Shown here one piece after another: positions 23,633 to 36,667 of a DNA stretch of 64,000 bases. This DNA comes from Mytilus edulis (Eukaryota; Mollusca; Bivalvia; Mytilida; Mytilidae), in assembly GCF_963676685.1 (NCBI RefSeq), contig NC_092350.1, positions 71,426,502 to 71,490,501 of the forward strand, written 5' to 3'. Each line of letters starts with the position of its first letter. Within the stretch, counting starts at the first letter, position 1. The position numbers and the translations under genes were made by a program. The notes under the pieces were generated by a model, which saw nothing but the letters and a program-made list of their open reading frames with translations, searched no databases and had not been told where the DNA came from.

Positions 23633-26204
23633 CTAGTACGATTTGATATTCCTTATAAGCTGTTCCCAAAAGACAACGTCACCGTACTCATCATTTGGAT
23701 ACTCAATATATGATTGACAATTAACCATTTCCAGTATTTGAAGTGGAAGATCGCAAGCAGAAATTTGCTCGTAAAATACCAGGAAAAGAATGTTCTCACA
23801 ATTGCGTTCATATATACTCTCCATTTTAGCCATATTATATTCGAACATACACCAGTACGAAGCTAAATAATTTGAAGACATTATGACAATTGTTTTCCGG
23901 CTGTTATGAATTGCGGATGTAATATTCGACGCCTATGCAAGCACAATTGAACCCCACCATTTTTCTCTAATTTGTGAAGAAGTGTTTTGTGGACAAATGT
24001 ATGATCTTCGTTGGCATATAACACGAAAGCATCATGCATATATAGTCTGTCATCCTTGTTGACGGATTTAGGTTCGGGGTCATGCCATTTGATTTGACCA
24101 TGTAGTAAAGAAAGCGTAGTTTCCATCTATATCTGTAAACGATACCACCACAAAGTATAACAATAAACATTAAAATTCCTGTAGTTACTCCAATTATTAA
24201 ACCTTCATATGACATACATTCCTTTTGTATTGTTTCGTAAACTTTGCTAGGGTTTCGAAGAAGACTGACTGCGTTTTGTGATGTCTTACATTCGTATTAT
24301 TCACGAATCTTAAATTCACGAATCTGAAGATACGTAGGTGTGTCAATTATCTATTTGACAAAAAGACAGAGAATCACAATTACATACAAGATTATTTCCA
24401 CTAAGATCGACGGTTAGATTTGTGTTCATTTTGGCTATTGAGTCCAATCCGTTGATGGCATATTTACTTAGCATAGATATTCTATTTTTTCTTAAATTCA
24501 AAAACATGAGCTTTCTCATATGAGAAATTTTAAAGTTAATATCATCAATAATATTTTCACTGAGGTCTAATCTTTCTAGATGTTCTTGCTTTTTAAATAA
24601 CAGATTTGGTATATTTGATATTTTATTTTTTGAGAGATTAATGTGAACTATGTTCTGAAGATTCTGAAATATTTCTCCATAGACATCCATTGGTAAAATG
24701 AGTCCCAACAGATTATTTTGTAGTAGTAAATATCTTAAGTTGATAAAATCTTCGCTGAAAAATATCTTTGAAACATTAGAACAGAAATTCGACGATAAGT
24801 CTAAAACTGTCATGTTATTTACATTTGTTATAGGGCCTGTCCATGTGTGCAAGATATTGTCACTAAAATTAAGATTTGTTAATTCATTTGTGATGAATCC
24901 GAATTTTGGTATTTCAAATTTCATTTTGCTTGACGTAAATGATATTTTTCTCAGTTTTCTTGGTACTGGCAGTCGGGCAACAAAATGAACAAATTGTTTG
25001 AGATGGAAATCAAAACGTGAACGTAAATTGGACAACCAGTTATTTTCAGAATTCATTGTAAAAGTATCTGATTGAGAATCACATGTCTCTATGTAGCTTG
25101 TCAGAACATTATGTGAAAAGGAAATTTCGGAAATATCTAAAGATGTTATTGGTAGTCTAACTAAGTCAAAGAGATATTTGCCGAAGGAAAAAGCGTTGTC
25201 CCTTACATTCACACTTTCAAATGATTTCGGAAAGTACCTAGCCGCACCATATTCTACTCTTTGAATACGGTTTCCAGCGGCTTCAAATCTAGCAAGAGAT
25301 GTGTTTCTTAAATTCCGAATGTGGGAAGTCTTCAGGAATGTACTCATTTCGTACGTACTATGAATGTAGTTTACTTTAAGAATTTTGATTGCGGTATATT
25401 GTAAATCTGTGGTTATATTTTCAAGCCCCGCGAACCTCAAACAAGTATTTAAAGAGACATCAAGCTCCGAAATATTTTTCAAACTTTCAAAAGTTCCTTT
25501 GTAGATATATTGTATTTTGCATTTAGACAGATTTATATGGGTTAATTGAGAAAGAGACAATAATGTTGCCTCTGTAAGTATGTTCATTGTGCAATTACCA
25601 GTAGAACCGGATAGATCTAAGCTTCTTAAGTGTTTCAAATGTATAAAATTGTGAGTAAGAACTGCAATTTTGTCCGATACATAATCTATTGACAGTGATT
25701 CTAATGTCCGAAGTCTCCATAAATCTGGCAAAAATGAAGTGTGGAAATTATTTTTCATATTCAAAATCTTCAAGTTTTCCAAAAATTGAAAGGCAGAACT
25801 TTCAAACGACATATTTTCATATTTCAAATTGTTGGCGCTGAGATCTAACGAAAGTAAATTGCTGAGTCCTTTGAATGTGTTTTTGCGTATTTTACTTATT
25901 CTATTGAAAGACAGATCCAAAAACTTCAATAAATAATTTCCTTCGAAAATTCCATCTTGTATTGTACTGATTGCATTATTTTGCAGCGATAAATCTTGAA
26001 GATTGTTTTGTTATATAGGTATAAGAAGTAGATTCTTGTTGGAACAATCCGCTAGAAGTTCTTCTGATTCATGAATATTTTTGCAAATACAGGAACTAGC
26101 GAACTGACATTCTGTCCATTCCTTCATCTCATGAACTCTGTTGTTGTCACAACTAGCTTGAAGTATAAAAGCAGCAACCAGGAAATAAGAACGTTTGATG
26201 GTAC
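23633..26204 (-). pseudogene. Toll-like receptor pseudogene, copy 3
   Basis: Sister of the pseudogene at 1687-4271, with the same domain order but more decayed. Lesions seen: nonsense codon TTA to TAA at 26011-26013; one extra A in a run at 24360-24364; Trp to stop at 24351-24353; a tandem 12-nt duplication (ATTCACGAATCT) at about 24300-24323; Glu to stop at 24297-24299; a one-base deletion near 24092; and a 28-bp net deletion near 23930 that removes TIR box 2 (the LPGN loop). Its acceptor (CTTCGTAG, exon from 26204) and start-codon exon (27941-27944) are still in place. The lesions differ from those of copy 1, so the two decayed independently after duplication. Confidence 0.93.
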
Positions 26205-26819
26205 CTACGAAGAAGATATGCATAATTATGATTTTGAATTGTCTTAGATAGATGTGATGTTAATAATGAATAAAACTAATATGCGTTAACAATGGTTACG
26301 AAGGAAAAAAAGCTAGAAAAAATAATTGATTGCAAATTTTTAGGCTAAACTAGTTTTTTTAAACATGCAAACCATATTGTTTTGATGTTGATCGAGCGAT
26401 ATGACGCTTGTACGTATATCCTTTCGGATTTGGGTTATCAATACTTTACAACTTTGTGCTTTTTGTGGCCTTACAATTTATTACATTACTCTTTATTCAA
26501 GCGAGACTTTTGGGTTGTTGATTGTACAAATACAAAATTGAGTTTTTCGTAAATATAGTTAGCCTCTTGTGTAATATGCCTACTAAGCTTGAAGTGAACA
26601 TGTATTCTCGAATATTTTTAAAGATTACTTTCCATTTCGCGTTTGTAATTCATCTTTTTTTTTTATCAAAATTACTCATCGAATATTCAAGCCTTACTCA
26701 GCGAATTTCGTTTACATCATAAATGGAACTCAAAAGAAATCAGTTGAAAGGTTAAATCAAATATGAGCTAAAGAACGTTCAATTCAAAGATTTCTAAATA
26801 CTTTTGGATTATATAGAAA

Positions 26820-26938
26820 AGAAGAGGTGGTCTGATTACCAATGATACAACTCTTCAATAGATACTGAAAAACACCAAAATTATCAACATCTTAAACATC
26901 TACAGGTTACCGTTCGGCATTCAACAATGAGCAAAAGC
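26820..26938 (-). repeat. Dispersed repeat tail, paralogue of 4889-5006
   Basis: Same minus-strand tail as in block A, at the equivalent place in the TLR intron. Confidence 0.75.
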
Positions 26939-27940
26939 AATCTATGAATTATTTCATAAAGACAATAGTGGTTAAATCTATTGGAAATTAGATACTCACA
27001 AAATTCACGAAACAATAATTGTATCCTTAAAATTTAATGTCAATACAAGTGCTTATCGTTTGGCCATGATACTGTCTGGAACGAACATTCAGCAGCATTG
27101 GAATATAATATCAGGAATGATATGAGATAGATTCAGCATGATTGTTATTGGAACAACTTTCCGGCAGTCAGCAATTGATATAAAATTAAGCAACTATAGA
27201 TCATCGTACGTTATCATGAGCAAAACCCATACTTGTTAGCGAAGCTATACAAATTTCGAGATGAAAAAAGTAAAACAATTCAAACTGAAATTATTTCGAC
27301 TTGTGTCATGTACAAAGCAATGAACAAAGCACAAATTTGATACACAGCAACAAGCAAATAACCACGGACTTGGGACAGGCGTATACAGGATGTTATAATG
27401 TAAAAAATGTTTGCGGGTACCCATCAAATTCCTAACCTTGGACAGCATACATGAGCACACCATACACATCGGTTGAATTGGATCAAACTCCTCAAATCTG
27501 TAATTTAAAGATAAGACAAGAATTACTGATATCAGTGTAAACCTAGTTACAAAATTTAGTTGGTGTGCCTGTTCAGCATAGTGGTTATGACAGATCTTTA
27601 TCATTCTCAGTTTAATTTATTCCCACTCTTTTTCTTGTTCCGTGCCATTTAGAGCATGTCTTAAACATAGACACTTCTTTAATTGTTGCAGAGAATATTT
27701 GACTTCTAATGTCTTCCCCCACTAACGTTGCTGTCTCAGAAACATATTTCCCTTAGCCAAATTTCATCGTAGTTGTCGAGATTAAGACAGTTTTGAATGA
27801 ATATTTCCGTTACAATAAAATGTGATTTAAACGTGCATTTTATTTTTTACAGAGTTATCTCCCTGTAATGTTGTCTACCACCATAATTTAGGTTACATTA
27901 TACAAGGTTTTTTTAATCAGATAGCATATATTGTACTTAC

Positions 27941-27944
27941 ACAT
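27941..27944 (-). CDS. TLR start-codon micro-exon (pseudogene copy 3)
   Basis: The minus strand reads ATG-T followed by donor GTAAGTAC. Joined to the acceptor exon at 26204 (GT ACC ATC) it gives Met-Cys-Thr-Ile and the signal peptide, in phase. It lies just beyond the end of the A/B duplication, so block A has no counterpart. Confidence 0.75.
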
Positions 27945-30900
27945 TGTCAGGTTTACTGAAGATACCAACAAGAAATTAAATTCAACACACGATTCTGTGG
28001 AAAGAATAAAGCGACTGCACTCGGTAGTAAAAATCCATATAAAAATAAACTGGTTGAAAATTCCAACATTGTAAGGGTTAGAATATCTAATACACAAAGA
28101 AAGGGTTTACAAAGGGAGTAGGGATATTTATAACATGAAATAAAATGCAGCACACGATTCAATAGAAATTGTAATGAGACTACACCCGGAAGTAGATATT
28201 AATATAAAAAGTCAATTAAAAAACCCAAAATTGTAGGAGTTAAAATGTTGCATACAAAGGAAATGTAAATAAGAGAAGTATGATTAAAAATGCTACAAAT
28301 AACAGAAATGAAATCCAACACACGATACAAAGTTTATCATTGTGTAAAATGTTTAAACCCGGGTGAGAATATGGACTAGACACCAAATCAATTAATAATC
28401 ACAAAATAGGAGGACTTACACTTCCGAATATGCAGACAATGGCGTACAAAAATGATGAATCAATAAGTTGTTAATCATTAAAAAAAAGGACTAAATGTAC
28501 ACTTGAACTATATAATGACTAGTTAATAGTTTGTTGACCTAGATATATTTTATCGTTAGGATACCTTTTCAATTAGACCAATATATGCTTTAAGTCATAT
28601 AGACAGAAGTCACTATGCTTGCTCCAATCGTAGTTGTAGAGATAAAATTGCTGACGTTTTAATACTTGTAAACAAATTTTACAATGACAATATTAAAAAA
28701 TGATTCAACAGAAACTTTCTCACCATGGCAACACTGTATTTTCCTGTTTCAAAACATAGAAAAATAAGAAAGTATCAAATAGAATAACTCTGGTTAGCCA
28801 AACTGTTATATGTTATAATGTATTATACTTTCACGACGTATGGTCTATATAAGGGAAAATAATCTTAAACCTAGACAGACCATTGTTATCACATATAACT
28901 TGTTTAGCTTAGGATCTTTTTATATGATTATGACTTGTAAATAGACGCTAAGATGAGTCTTATTGCGCCTGATACAGTTCGTTATCTATTTAACTCATAA
29001 GTATATTTCCTTAGCCATAGTAGATCTATGTTATTCGTTGTTTGTCGTTGATTTTGTTTGTCGTATATTATTTTTCTCAATTTTATAATCGATCATGCGA
29101 TTTAATCTGTGTTCGCTTGAATTGACACGAAACACAAAAATTGTAATTGTTATTTTAGAATATCATAAGCTTTGAAAAAAGATCAGCATTGCTGGATTTC
29201 CTTTCAAAGTATCACTTAATCAGCCAAGAATTATCACATACAATGATCAATCGCTATAACATCTTAATATTATATAACGCTCTTTTGATTAGATACTATT
29301 TTTCTTACAATAGACTAATTTGAATTTGATTAAGGGATCAAGGATTTTTTTTCATAATTGCGTAATGATTCGTGTTCAATGTTACAATATTCCCATATTT
29401 AAATGTATACGCCCAAAATTTTGTTATATCGATAATCCCTTCATTAACTTCCTCATCTCTAATAGCATGAATACAGGATAATGTGTTCATTTATATTCAG
29501 TTTAAAGATAAATATTTTCTTCTAAAGAAATATAAAATGAAACGTGATCAGTCATTTATACATGATCTGTATAAAATAACATTAAATCCGTAAGAAAATC
29601 ACCTGTCTTGTATAATTTTTAAGTTTTGGCGCTCTTTTCAATACAAATTATACATTTCGTGACTTTAATTAATTACCTATTCAAGGATGAAGTTGACAGC
29701 AATAATTAAATTTTTGTTAATAGTTTTGGTGTCATGGTGTTATAGAACATATATCTGTATAATAGATTTTTACAATTCTCATCATTGATTCTGATGATAT
29801 ATGAATTTATTAGAAGCAGAAACTCTGGAATAAAAACATACATGAGGGTATAAATGGGCGGAGGGGATGGGTCTATTTAAATTAGCATGATTACACTTAC
29901 AACGTTGCATTTTGTCAAACCGTTTTCTATGATTTCTGCATATAATTTGATACAAGCAAATATGGCTAAGTCTAGTTTTTGCATTAAAGCCATCAACATA
30001 ACTATATTCAAAACACAAAATATCAGATGCACATCTTCAGGTTCTATAAAAGTAATTTTGCAAGATATATTCAATCTGAGACAGCCGTCTAGAAACAGAA
30101 AAAAAATAGAACGACCAAATTCACTCACGCTCAGAACATTTTAAGCTAAATGTTTTAATAAATGATACTTTAATAGAACGGTACAAACACAAAATTTTCA
30201 AAATTAATTACGTAAAAGTTAAAATAGATAAAATAGATAAACAAGTACTATTTCTGTATCATAAGTGTTTCATGAAGGGTTTAATTTTCCATTAAACATA
30301 TGAATTGCGGACATCCGGTTTATTTATAAATCTCTAAAATTGACATTTTAACCTCACATTTCTCGTGTGATAAAAGTCGACAAATATAAATTGTTTTACA
30401 GAAAAATCCAGAAGGCATGTAAAAGTATGACATTTTTGTTATTGGAAGATATTATTGCATCTCTAATTTTCAAAATTCAAAACAATATAAGGGAAATTTT
30501 TCAAGAATTTACAAATAAAGACCCTCATCTACACCCACTTTTTTTCTGCTTAATTCAGATATGTTTAGTTTAACCTTGTGTCATAAAGCTTGACCGAACA
30601 GTTGCATGTCCTTTGCTCACCGGGTTGTCCATGATAGGTTGGTCAAAATAGAAAAGTGGCTGAATAATTTCATGTAAAAAATCTATCAGAATCATTTTAT
30701 TTTTTAATTTGCATGTGAGAAAACTCTATCATTTTGATAGATTAAATTGCAAATTACTGTGTTTTTTACCAGCCGATAAACAGTTTAGAATATTTGCATA
30801 CAAGTTTTAATCGAAAAGATCCTCATTTCTCAGGGATATACACAGAAAGGTTAGCATAGTTAAAATAAGGCCTTTTTATTATTGAAATTTGGGGCCGTTA

Positions 30901-31396
30901 ACATGCTATAAGAGACAAGTGTGTGTGCTGCTAATAAAGTCACAACAGTTTAATTTCCTACACTTCTTACCGGAATAACTATCCTCTTAGATTATTAGAA
31001 GAAACTAAATGCACTGAACAAATTGCGAATTCAATTTGTCAGAGACTGATTTTTTTCCCCATTCTGTTTTATAATTAAAAATTTATAAAATTAATAACTT
31101 TAAACGAGCATCATTTTAAAATGCAAATCTACTTGTGAAGCTTTAACAGACACAGTCTACAGAAAACAGAGGGAAGAACAAAAGACAAACATTTAAAACA
31201 GCAAGTTATTCAAATACAATTTCACATGTACATTCTGAAGTTGCATAACAGATGGTTTGAAACAATACTAACTGGCGTCCTTTAAATGCAGTTGGCCTAT
31301 ACCCGAAGTAACAATATACGTATACATGCATTGGTAAACACAAATGTATTCTTCTCACGTTAACAAGTTTGTTGCGTCAAATCCAAAACGGAGACA
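27945..31396. other. Intergenic flank between TLR copies 3 and 4
   Basis: AT-rich, with no supportable gene. The left part resembles the upstream flank of the 14290 gene (about 28520-28690 against 19110-19270). The part near 29660-29700 (ACCTATTCAAGGATGAAG) resembles the distal 3' flank of the other units, so a unit boundary lies near 29.5 kb. Confidence 0.5.
27984..28450. repeat. Diverged tandem repeat, about 3 copies of about 166 bp
   Basis: CACACGAT recurs at 27986, 28151 and 28319 (spacings 165 and 168). Each copy is followed by a CCCGG or TCGG stretch, AATATAAAAA-like sequence and an AAATTGTAGGAG- or ACATTGTAAGGG-like block. Confidence 0.75.
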
Positions 31397-33954
31397 TTAG
31401 CAGGATTGAATAGTCCTTTTAAGCTGTTCCCAAAAGACAACATCTCCGTACTCATCATTTGGGTACTCAATGTAAGATTGACAGTGAACCAGTTCGAGTA
31501 TTTGAAGTGGCAGATCGCAAGTAGAAATTTGCTTGTAAAGTACTAGAAAAAGGATGTTTTCACAATCGCGCTCATATATACCCTCCATCCTAGCCATATT
31601 ATATTCAAACATACACCAGTATGAAGCTAAATAATATGGAGACATTATGACCATTGTTTTACGGCTATTGTGAATTGCGGATGTGATATTTGTGGCGATA
31701 TCATTCCCAGGTAAGAAGTTCCGCTTGTGCAAACATAACTGAATTCCACCATCTTTCTCTAATTTATGAAGAAGTGTATTATGGACAAATGTTTGATCTT
31801 CGTCAGCATATGAAACGAAAACATCATACATATACATTCTCTGATCTTTATTGTCCGATTCATTATCAGTTTGATGCCATTTGACCTTGACTATGTAGTA
31901 TAAATAACGTAGTTTCCATCTAAATCTGTAGCTGATTCCACCAAAAAGAATAGAAATGAAAATCAATATTCCTGTCGTAATTCCAATTATTATCCCTTCA
32001 TATGACATACATTCCTTTTGAAGCGTTTTAAATATTTCTGTAGGGTTGTGAAGAATGATTGTATCATTTGACATTTTACATTCATATGTGTTTCGTCGAT
32101 AAAGATGTGTAGGTGTGGTTACCATCCATTTGACGAAAGATAATGAATCGCAGTTACATACAAGATTATTGCCACCAAGATCAACGGTGAAATTTGCATT
32201 ACTTTTGGCGACTAAGTCAAACTCTTTCATGGCAAATTGACCCAGTTTAAATATCTTATTATTCTTAACATTAACAAACATAAGCTTTTTCATATGCGAA
32301 ACTTGAAAGTTGATATCTTCGATCAGGTTTTCACTCAGGTCTAATCTTTTTAAATTCTGTTGATTTCTAAAAAACATTTTTGGTATATTTGCTATTCTGT
32401 TTTTCGAAAGATTAATGTAATCAACGCTATGAAGATTTCTCAAAATTTCACCGTTGGTGTCTTTTGGTAAAACGAGTACTAAGAGGTTGTCTCGAAGAAT
32501 TATCTTTTTCAAATTTTTGAAATCTTCACTGAAAAATCTCTTTGAAACATTAGAACAAAAGTTCGAAGAAAGATCTAAAGAGATAAGATTTTCAACATTC
32601 TTAACCGGTCCTGTCCATGTATGCAAGACATTGTCACTGAAACTAGCTTTTTTAATGTTATTTTTCTTAAAACCGAAACTTGGTATTTCATAATTCAGTG
32701 CACTTGATCTCAATATAAATGTATTGAGTTTTTCTGGAACCAGAAATTTGAAATTGTTTTGATAGGGGTTCCATTGCCTGTAGGCGGACATGATTGAAAA
32801 TAACCAATTGTCATCGTAAATCAGTGTTTCAGTGTCTTTTCGAGGTATGCATTCCTCTAAGTAGCCAGTGAGCACATTGTGGGCAGAAAAAGAATCAGAA
32901 ACATCAAGAAATGTTATATTTAGACCAAATACATCAAGCATATATTTGCCAATAGAAAAAACGTTGTCTCTAAAAGAAGCACTTCTGGCGGACTTTGGAA
33001 AATATTTTAATGCGCCATATTCTATTCTCTGAATACGATTTCCATCGGCTTCGAATCTCTTTAGAGATGTATTTCTCAAATTGGATATATGAGAAGTTTT
33101 TAGTATTGTACTCATTTCGAACAAACCATGAATATAGTTTACTTTTAGGATTTTAATTTCTGAATGTTGTAAATCCGCAGTGATATTTTCAAGCACTTTG
33201 AATCTCAAACATGTGTTAAAGGAAATGTCGAGCTCGGATAGATTTCTCATATTCTTAAAAGTTCCGTTGTATATAAATTGTATATGGCACTTAGATAAAG
33301 TTAAATTTGTTATTTGAGGTAAAAATGAAAAAGTCTCCGGTGTAAGTATATTCATCTTGCAATTACCAGTATGACCAGAAAGATCCAAAATTGTTAAGTG
33401 TTTTAAATATGCAAAATGTTTACCAAGATCTGCAAATGTGTCAGAAACAAAATTCATGGACAGCGATTCCAAAAATAAAAGTTCAGATAAATCTGGCATA
33501 AATGAAGTGTTGAAATTCTTTTTCAAATACAAATTCTTTAAGTTTTTCAGATAATAAAAAGTTGAAGAGCCAAACCTGTCTTCGTGTTTCAAATCGTTGT
33601 GGCTGAGATTTAGGGAAACTAAATTGTTTAATCCTTTGAACGAGTTTTTTCTTAGTTGTTTGATTCTATTAAAAGACAAATCCAAGGACTCCAATAAAAT
33701 ACTTTTTTCGAAAATCCCATCTTCTATCATAATTATATTGTTATTTCGGAGAGATAAATCCTGAAGATTATTCGTCAGCCTAGATATATTGGTCAGACCT
33801 TTATCAGAACAATCTGCTTTAAAAAGTCCTGAACTGGGAACTCTACTGCATTTACAATAATTCGAAAACTGGCATGCTTCCTGCTGGAGGAATTTAGAAT
33901 TTTCGCAACAAACTTGTCTCATAAAGGCAACAACAAGGCTGTAATAAATGATCC
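31397..33954 (-). CDS. Toll-like receptor (intact, main exon)
   Basis: An innate immune receptor of the same family as 14290-16859. With the start-codon exon at 35139-35142 the protein is 853 residues. The body shows LRRNT-like cysteines (CQFSNYCKC...DC), many leucine-rich repeats, an LRRCT (CNCDSLSFVKWMV), a membrane helix (IIIGITTGILIFISILFGG) and a TIR domain with YDVFVSYADED, KRNFLPGND and FWEQLKR. If translation began at the first ATG within this exon (33922) the signal peptide would be lost. With the upstream micro-exon the protein starts Met-Trp-Ile-Ile-Tyr-Tyr-Ser-Leu-Val-Val-Ala-Phe, a normal signal sequence. The exon begins after acceptor CTCTGCAG (AG at 33956-33955). No lesion was seen. 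Confidence 0.96.
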
Positions 33955-34047
33955 CTGCAGAGAAAATATTCGAATGTTTATCTTTACAAACAAAAATAAT
34001 TAAGCTACATGATTAAAGTCCGTGTTTGACTGTAACAAATTGAAGAG

Positions 34048-34420
34048 TTCGTTCTTATATTGTACTGTTATACCGCTGTCCCAGGTTAGGGGAGGGTTGG
34101 GATCCCGCTAACATGTTCAACCCCGCCACATTATTTATGTATGTGCCTGTCCCAATTCAGGAGCCTGAAATTCAGTGGTGGTCGGTTGTTCATGTGTTAC
34201 ATTTTTGTTTTTCGTTAATTTTTTTTTTTACATAAATAAGGCCGTTAGTTTTCTCGTGCGAATTGTTTTACATTGTCTTATCTGGACATTTTATAGCTGA
34301 CTATGCGGTATTTGTTCATTGTTGAAGGCCGTACGGTGACCTATAGTTGTTAATTTCTGTGTCATTTTGGTCTTTTGTGGATAGTTGTCTCATCGGCAAT
34401 CATACCACATCTTCTTTTTT
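34048..34420 (+). mobile_element. Dispersed retroelement-like repeat, 5'-truncated copy
   Basis: It matches 60900-61271 from GTTCGTTCTTATATTGTACT through GGTTGGGATCCCGCTAACAT to TTGTCTCATCGGCAATCATA, CCACATCTTC and a T-rich end. The 60732 copy extends about 170 bases further at the 5' side. Shared 3' ends with variable 5' ends suggest target-primed reverse transcription (SINE or short LINE). It lies in the TLR intron. Confidence 0.85.
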
Positions 34421-35138
34421 ATATGAAAAATATTTTCTTATTTTAATCTTTGAAATTTCCATTGAGACATGTCAAGGAAATATCTCAAAAGACCTTAAAT
34501 TTTGCGATGTCTATACGATAAAAAAAATCTAAGTCAGTCCCTTATTATTCCCAAGTACATAAAGTAAATACTTCATACAAATTTGATTTTGCCAAGATGT
34601 GGATTGTTTGCCTTCTTGTATTTTATTTTTACCACAAAAATCAGTTGTGAAGAATAAAGACGACGAAAACATAAATAATATTCGTAGAGAAGGCAAACCA
34701 TTTTATTTGCATCTTATTTTTTTTTTATATTTTATTTCATTTTTTTCAAAATCATTTAAACTTAACATGGCAACTTTTCCCAATCTTTTTGAAAATTCCA
34801 GCACCCTCAATGTCATTCAAATATAAGACAGATTTGATATCCCATTAACGAGATTGCTATTTTTATCAGAAAGAGGTCAATTTTTTTTTCATTTTAATTA
34901 GATTACTTATCAAATATCAGAAATAATAACAGAAAGAAAAGTATAAAAATTAATTGCAATGGCGTCCACTACAAATATTATAAAAAAAAAGTTACGCATT
35001 ATCTTTTAACATATATCTATGATTATCTATTATGATAATAGTGTCTTAGTGTCAGAAAGATACACAAAAAGCACATTTGAGGTTTATTTTAATACCTGGG
35101 GATGTTGTTAAAAAAAACAAAATGAAAATCATACTTAC

Positions 35139-35142
35139 ACAT
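35139..35142 (-). CDS. TLR start-codon micro-exon (gene at 31397-33954)
   Basis: The minus strand reads AGG-ATG-T followed by donor GTAAGTATG. The intron (33955-35138) is 1,184 bp. Joined to GG ATC ATT it gives Met-Trp-Ile-Ile in phase, restoring the signal peptide that the main exon alone lacks. Confidence 0.85.
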
Positions 35143-36058
35143 CCTAAAGGCAATGTTGCAAACTGATAGGAATTAACATTAAGTTGTATTTTTATATTGT
35201 GAATGAGACAGCAAGTAATAACTCACCAAATCGCCGGAACATTGATCTAAAAATAATACGTGTGAAATATTCATGCCATGGAAGTGTGAGAACAGAACTG
35301 CAAGATTTAATTTATTTTAATTTATTTTAATTTATTTTATGGCTACAATACTTTTTGCGATTTTTTAAAAGCTGTGAAAACATTTGGATTACTGCATTTG
35401 ATTGTGCCGATTTGGGTGGTATATAAAAGACAAATGAAAAAATACGATTTTGAAGTGTTTGGTCAGAAAAAAAAGTTCTGCTTATTTTGTCATCCCTTCG
35501 CTTTATTAATACAGCATACTTTATCGTATTCATTTTTTTGTCTCCTTCTCCTATTGGTTAATATCGATAAAAAACGGTAGTTTTCGCAACAAAAGCACAT
35601 CACTTCCAAACAAAGAAAATTGTTAACGGAAACCGCATTTAAACTTGAAAAGCTATTATGAACCAAATGTTTACTTTATAATGTCTTAAAATAAATAGTT
35701 AAAATCAGGGGGAAAAAATTAAAAAATTATCCGTGTATCTTTATGAGTACTTTCCAACTCACTCAGGAAAGGTTGACCTAAAATTAATTTGGCTAGTTTC
35801 TTTCGGTCCCTATATGTGTTGCTCTCAAAGTCTCCACGTTTTAAGGACATCCATGGCTTTAAAAACTTAAATGTTTCAGGATTCCCAGTGAAGGTGAATC
35901 AAGAAATGGGTTTGGAAAGAAAGATATTTATAACATACGTTAAGTTTGATTTCGCCCCTAAATGTACATTCTATTCATTTACAATCAATTTCCTAACGTT
36001 TCAATTGATTGAATCACAATGTTTGAATATCATGATGCAGTTCGACGCGTTTTAGTTG

Positions 36059-36634
36059 AAGGTTCATGTGGACCCTTTGGCTAAAATGGCCGTATTTCCA
36101 CCTCACAATTTACTCTGAGTACAGACAAACTGTAAAAGTTTTAAGGCATAGCGTGCCCTTAATAGATAAATTTCAAAAATGTTTTATGTTTTAGACAAAT
36201 AAAAACTTACCAGGATTTTGCAGTTCACTTTTTTTCATTCCTCCAGAAGGTGCCAAATTAAACTAAGTTGTGAAACAGGTTTGAGAACTTCCTCACGGGT
36301 AATAATTGAAGTGAGCTGTAATGATTGACATGAACAATAGATGGACAATAGATACCTGACAATAATTGGTGATTTAAACTGTGTACCTGAGTGGACCATA
36401 TCAAGGAAAACTCAACTGTTTGTTAATTTTATCATCTTCTGCAGGGACGAAAAAAAGTGCACAGCAAAATCCAGTTAAGTTATGAATTTTCTAAATCATA
36501 CAATGCATTTGACTTCTATTTATCTAGGGCATGCTATGCCTTAAAACTTTTCAGATGCACAGATTTGTCTATACTCAGAGTAAATGTTGAAGTGAAAATA
36601 CGGCCATTTTAACCAAAGGGTCCACATGAACCTT
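36059..36634. mobile_element. Foldback element with terminal inverted repeats of about 105 bp
   Basis: The left arm, from AAGGTTCATGTGGACCCTTT to the AAGGCATAGCGTGCCCTT block near 36165, is matched in inverse by the right arm (AGGGCATGCTATGCCTT near 36530 to GGGTCCACATGAACCTT at 36634). The core of about 350 bp has no coding capacity. It is a non-autonomous DNA element. Confidence 0.88.
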
Positions 36635-36667
36635 AAACATATTTATGTATAGCGGATTTAGAAACAA

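Larger units (their letters stand above)
20673..27722. repeat. Segmental duplication, block B (pair of block A at 1-5782)
   Basis: Homology with block A begins at 20673 and ends near 27722. Block B contains 21173-22372, which is missing from A, and another short difference near 22570-22670. Positions 20673-23632 are the 3' flank of TLR copy 3. Positions 26205-27722 are most of its intron. Both TLR copies in the pair are broken. Confidence 0.92.

Noticed and set aside
31397-33922. Start of the fourth TLR at the ATG at 33922
   Set aside because: That start would give a TLR without a signal peptide. The in-frame sequence upstream to the acceptor encodes one.
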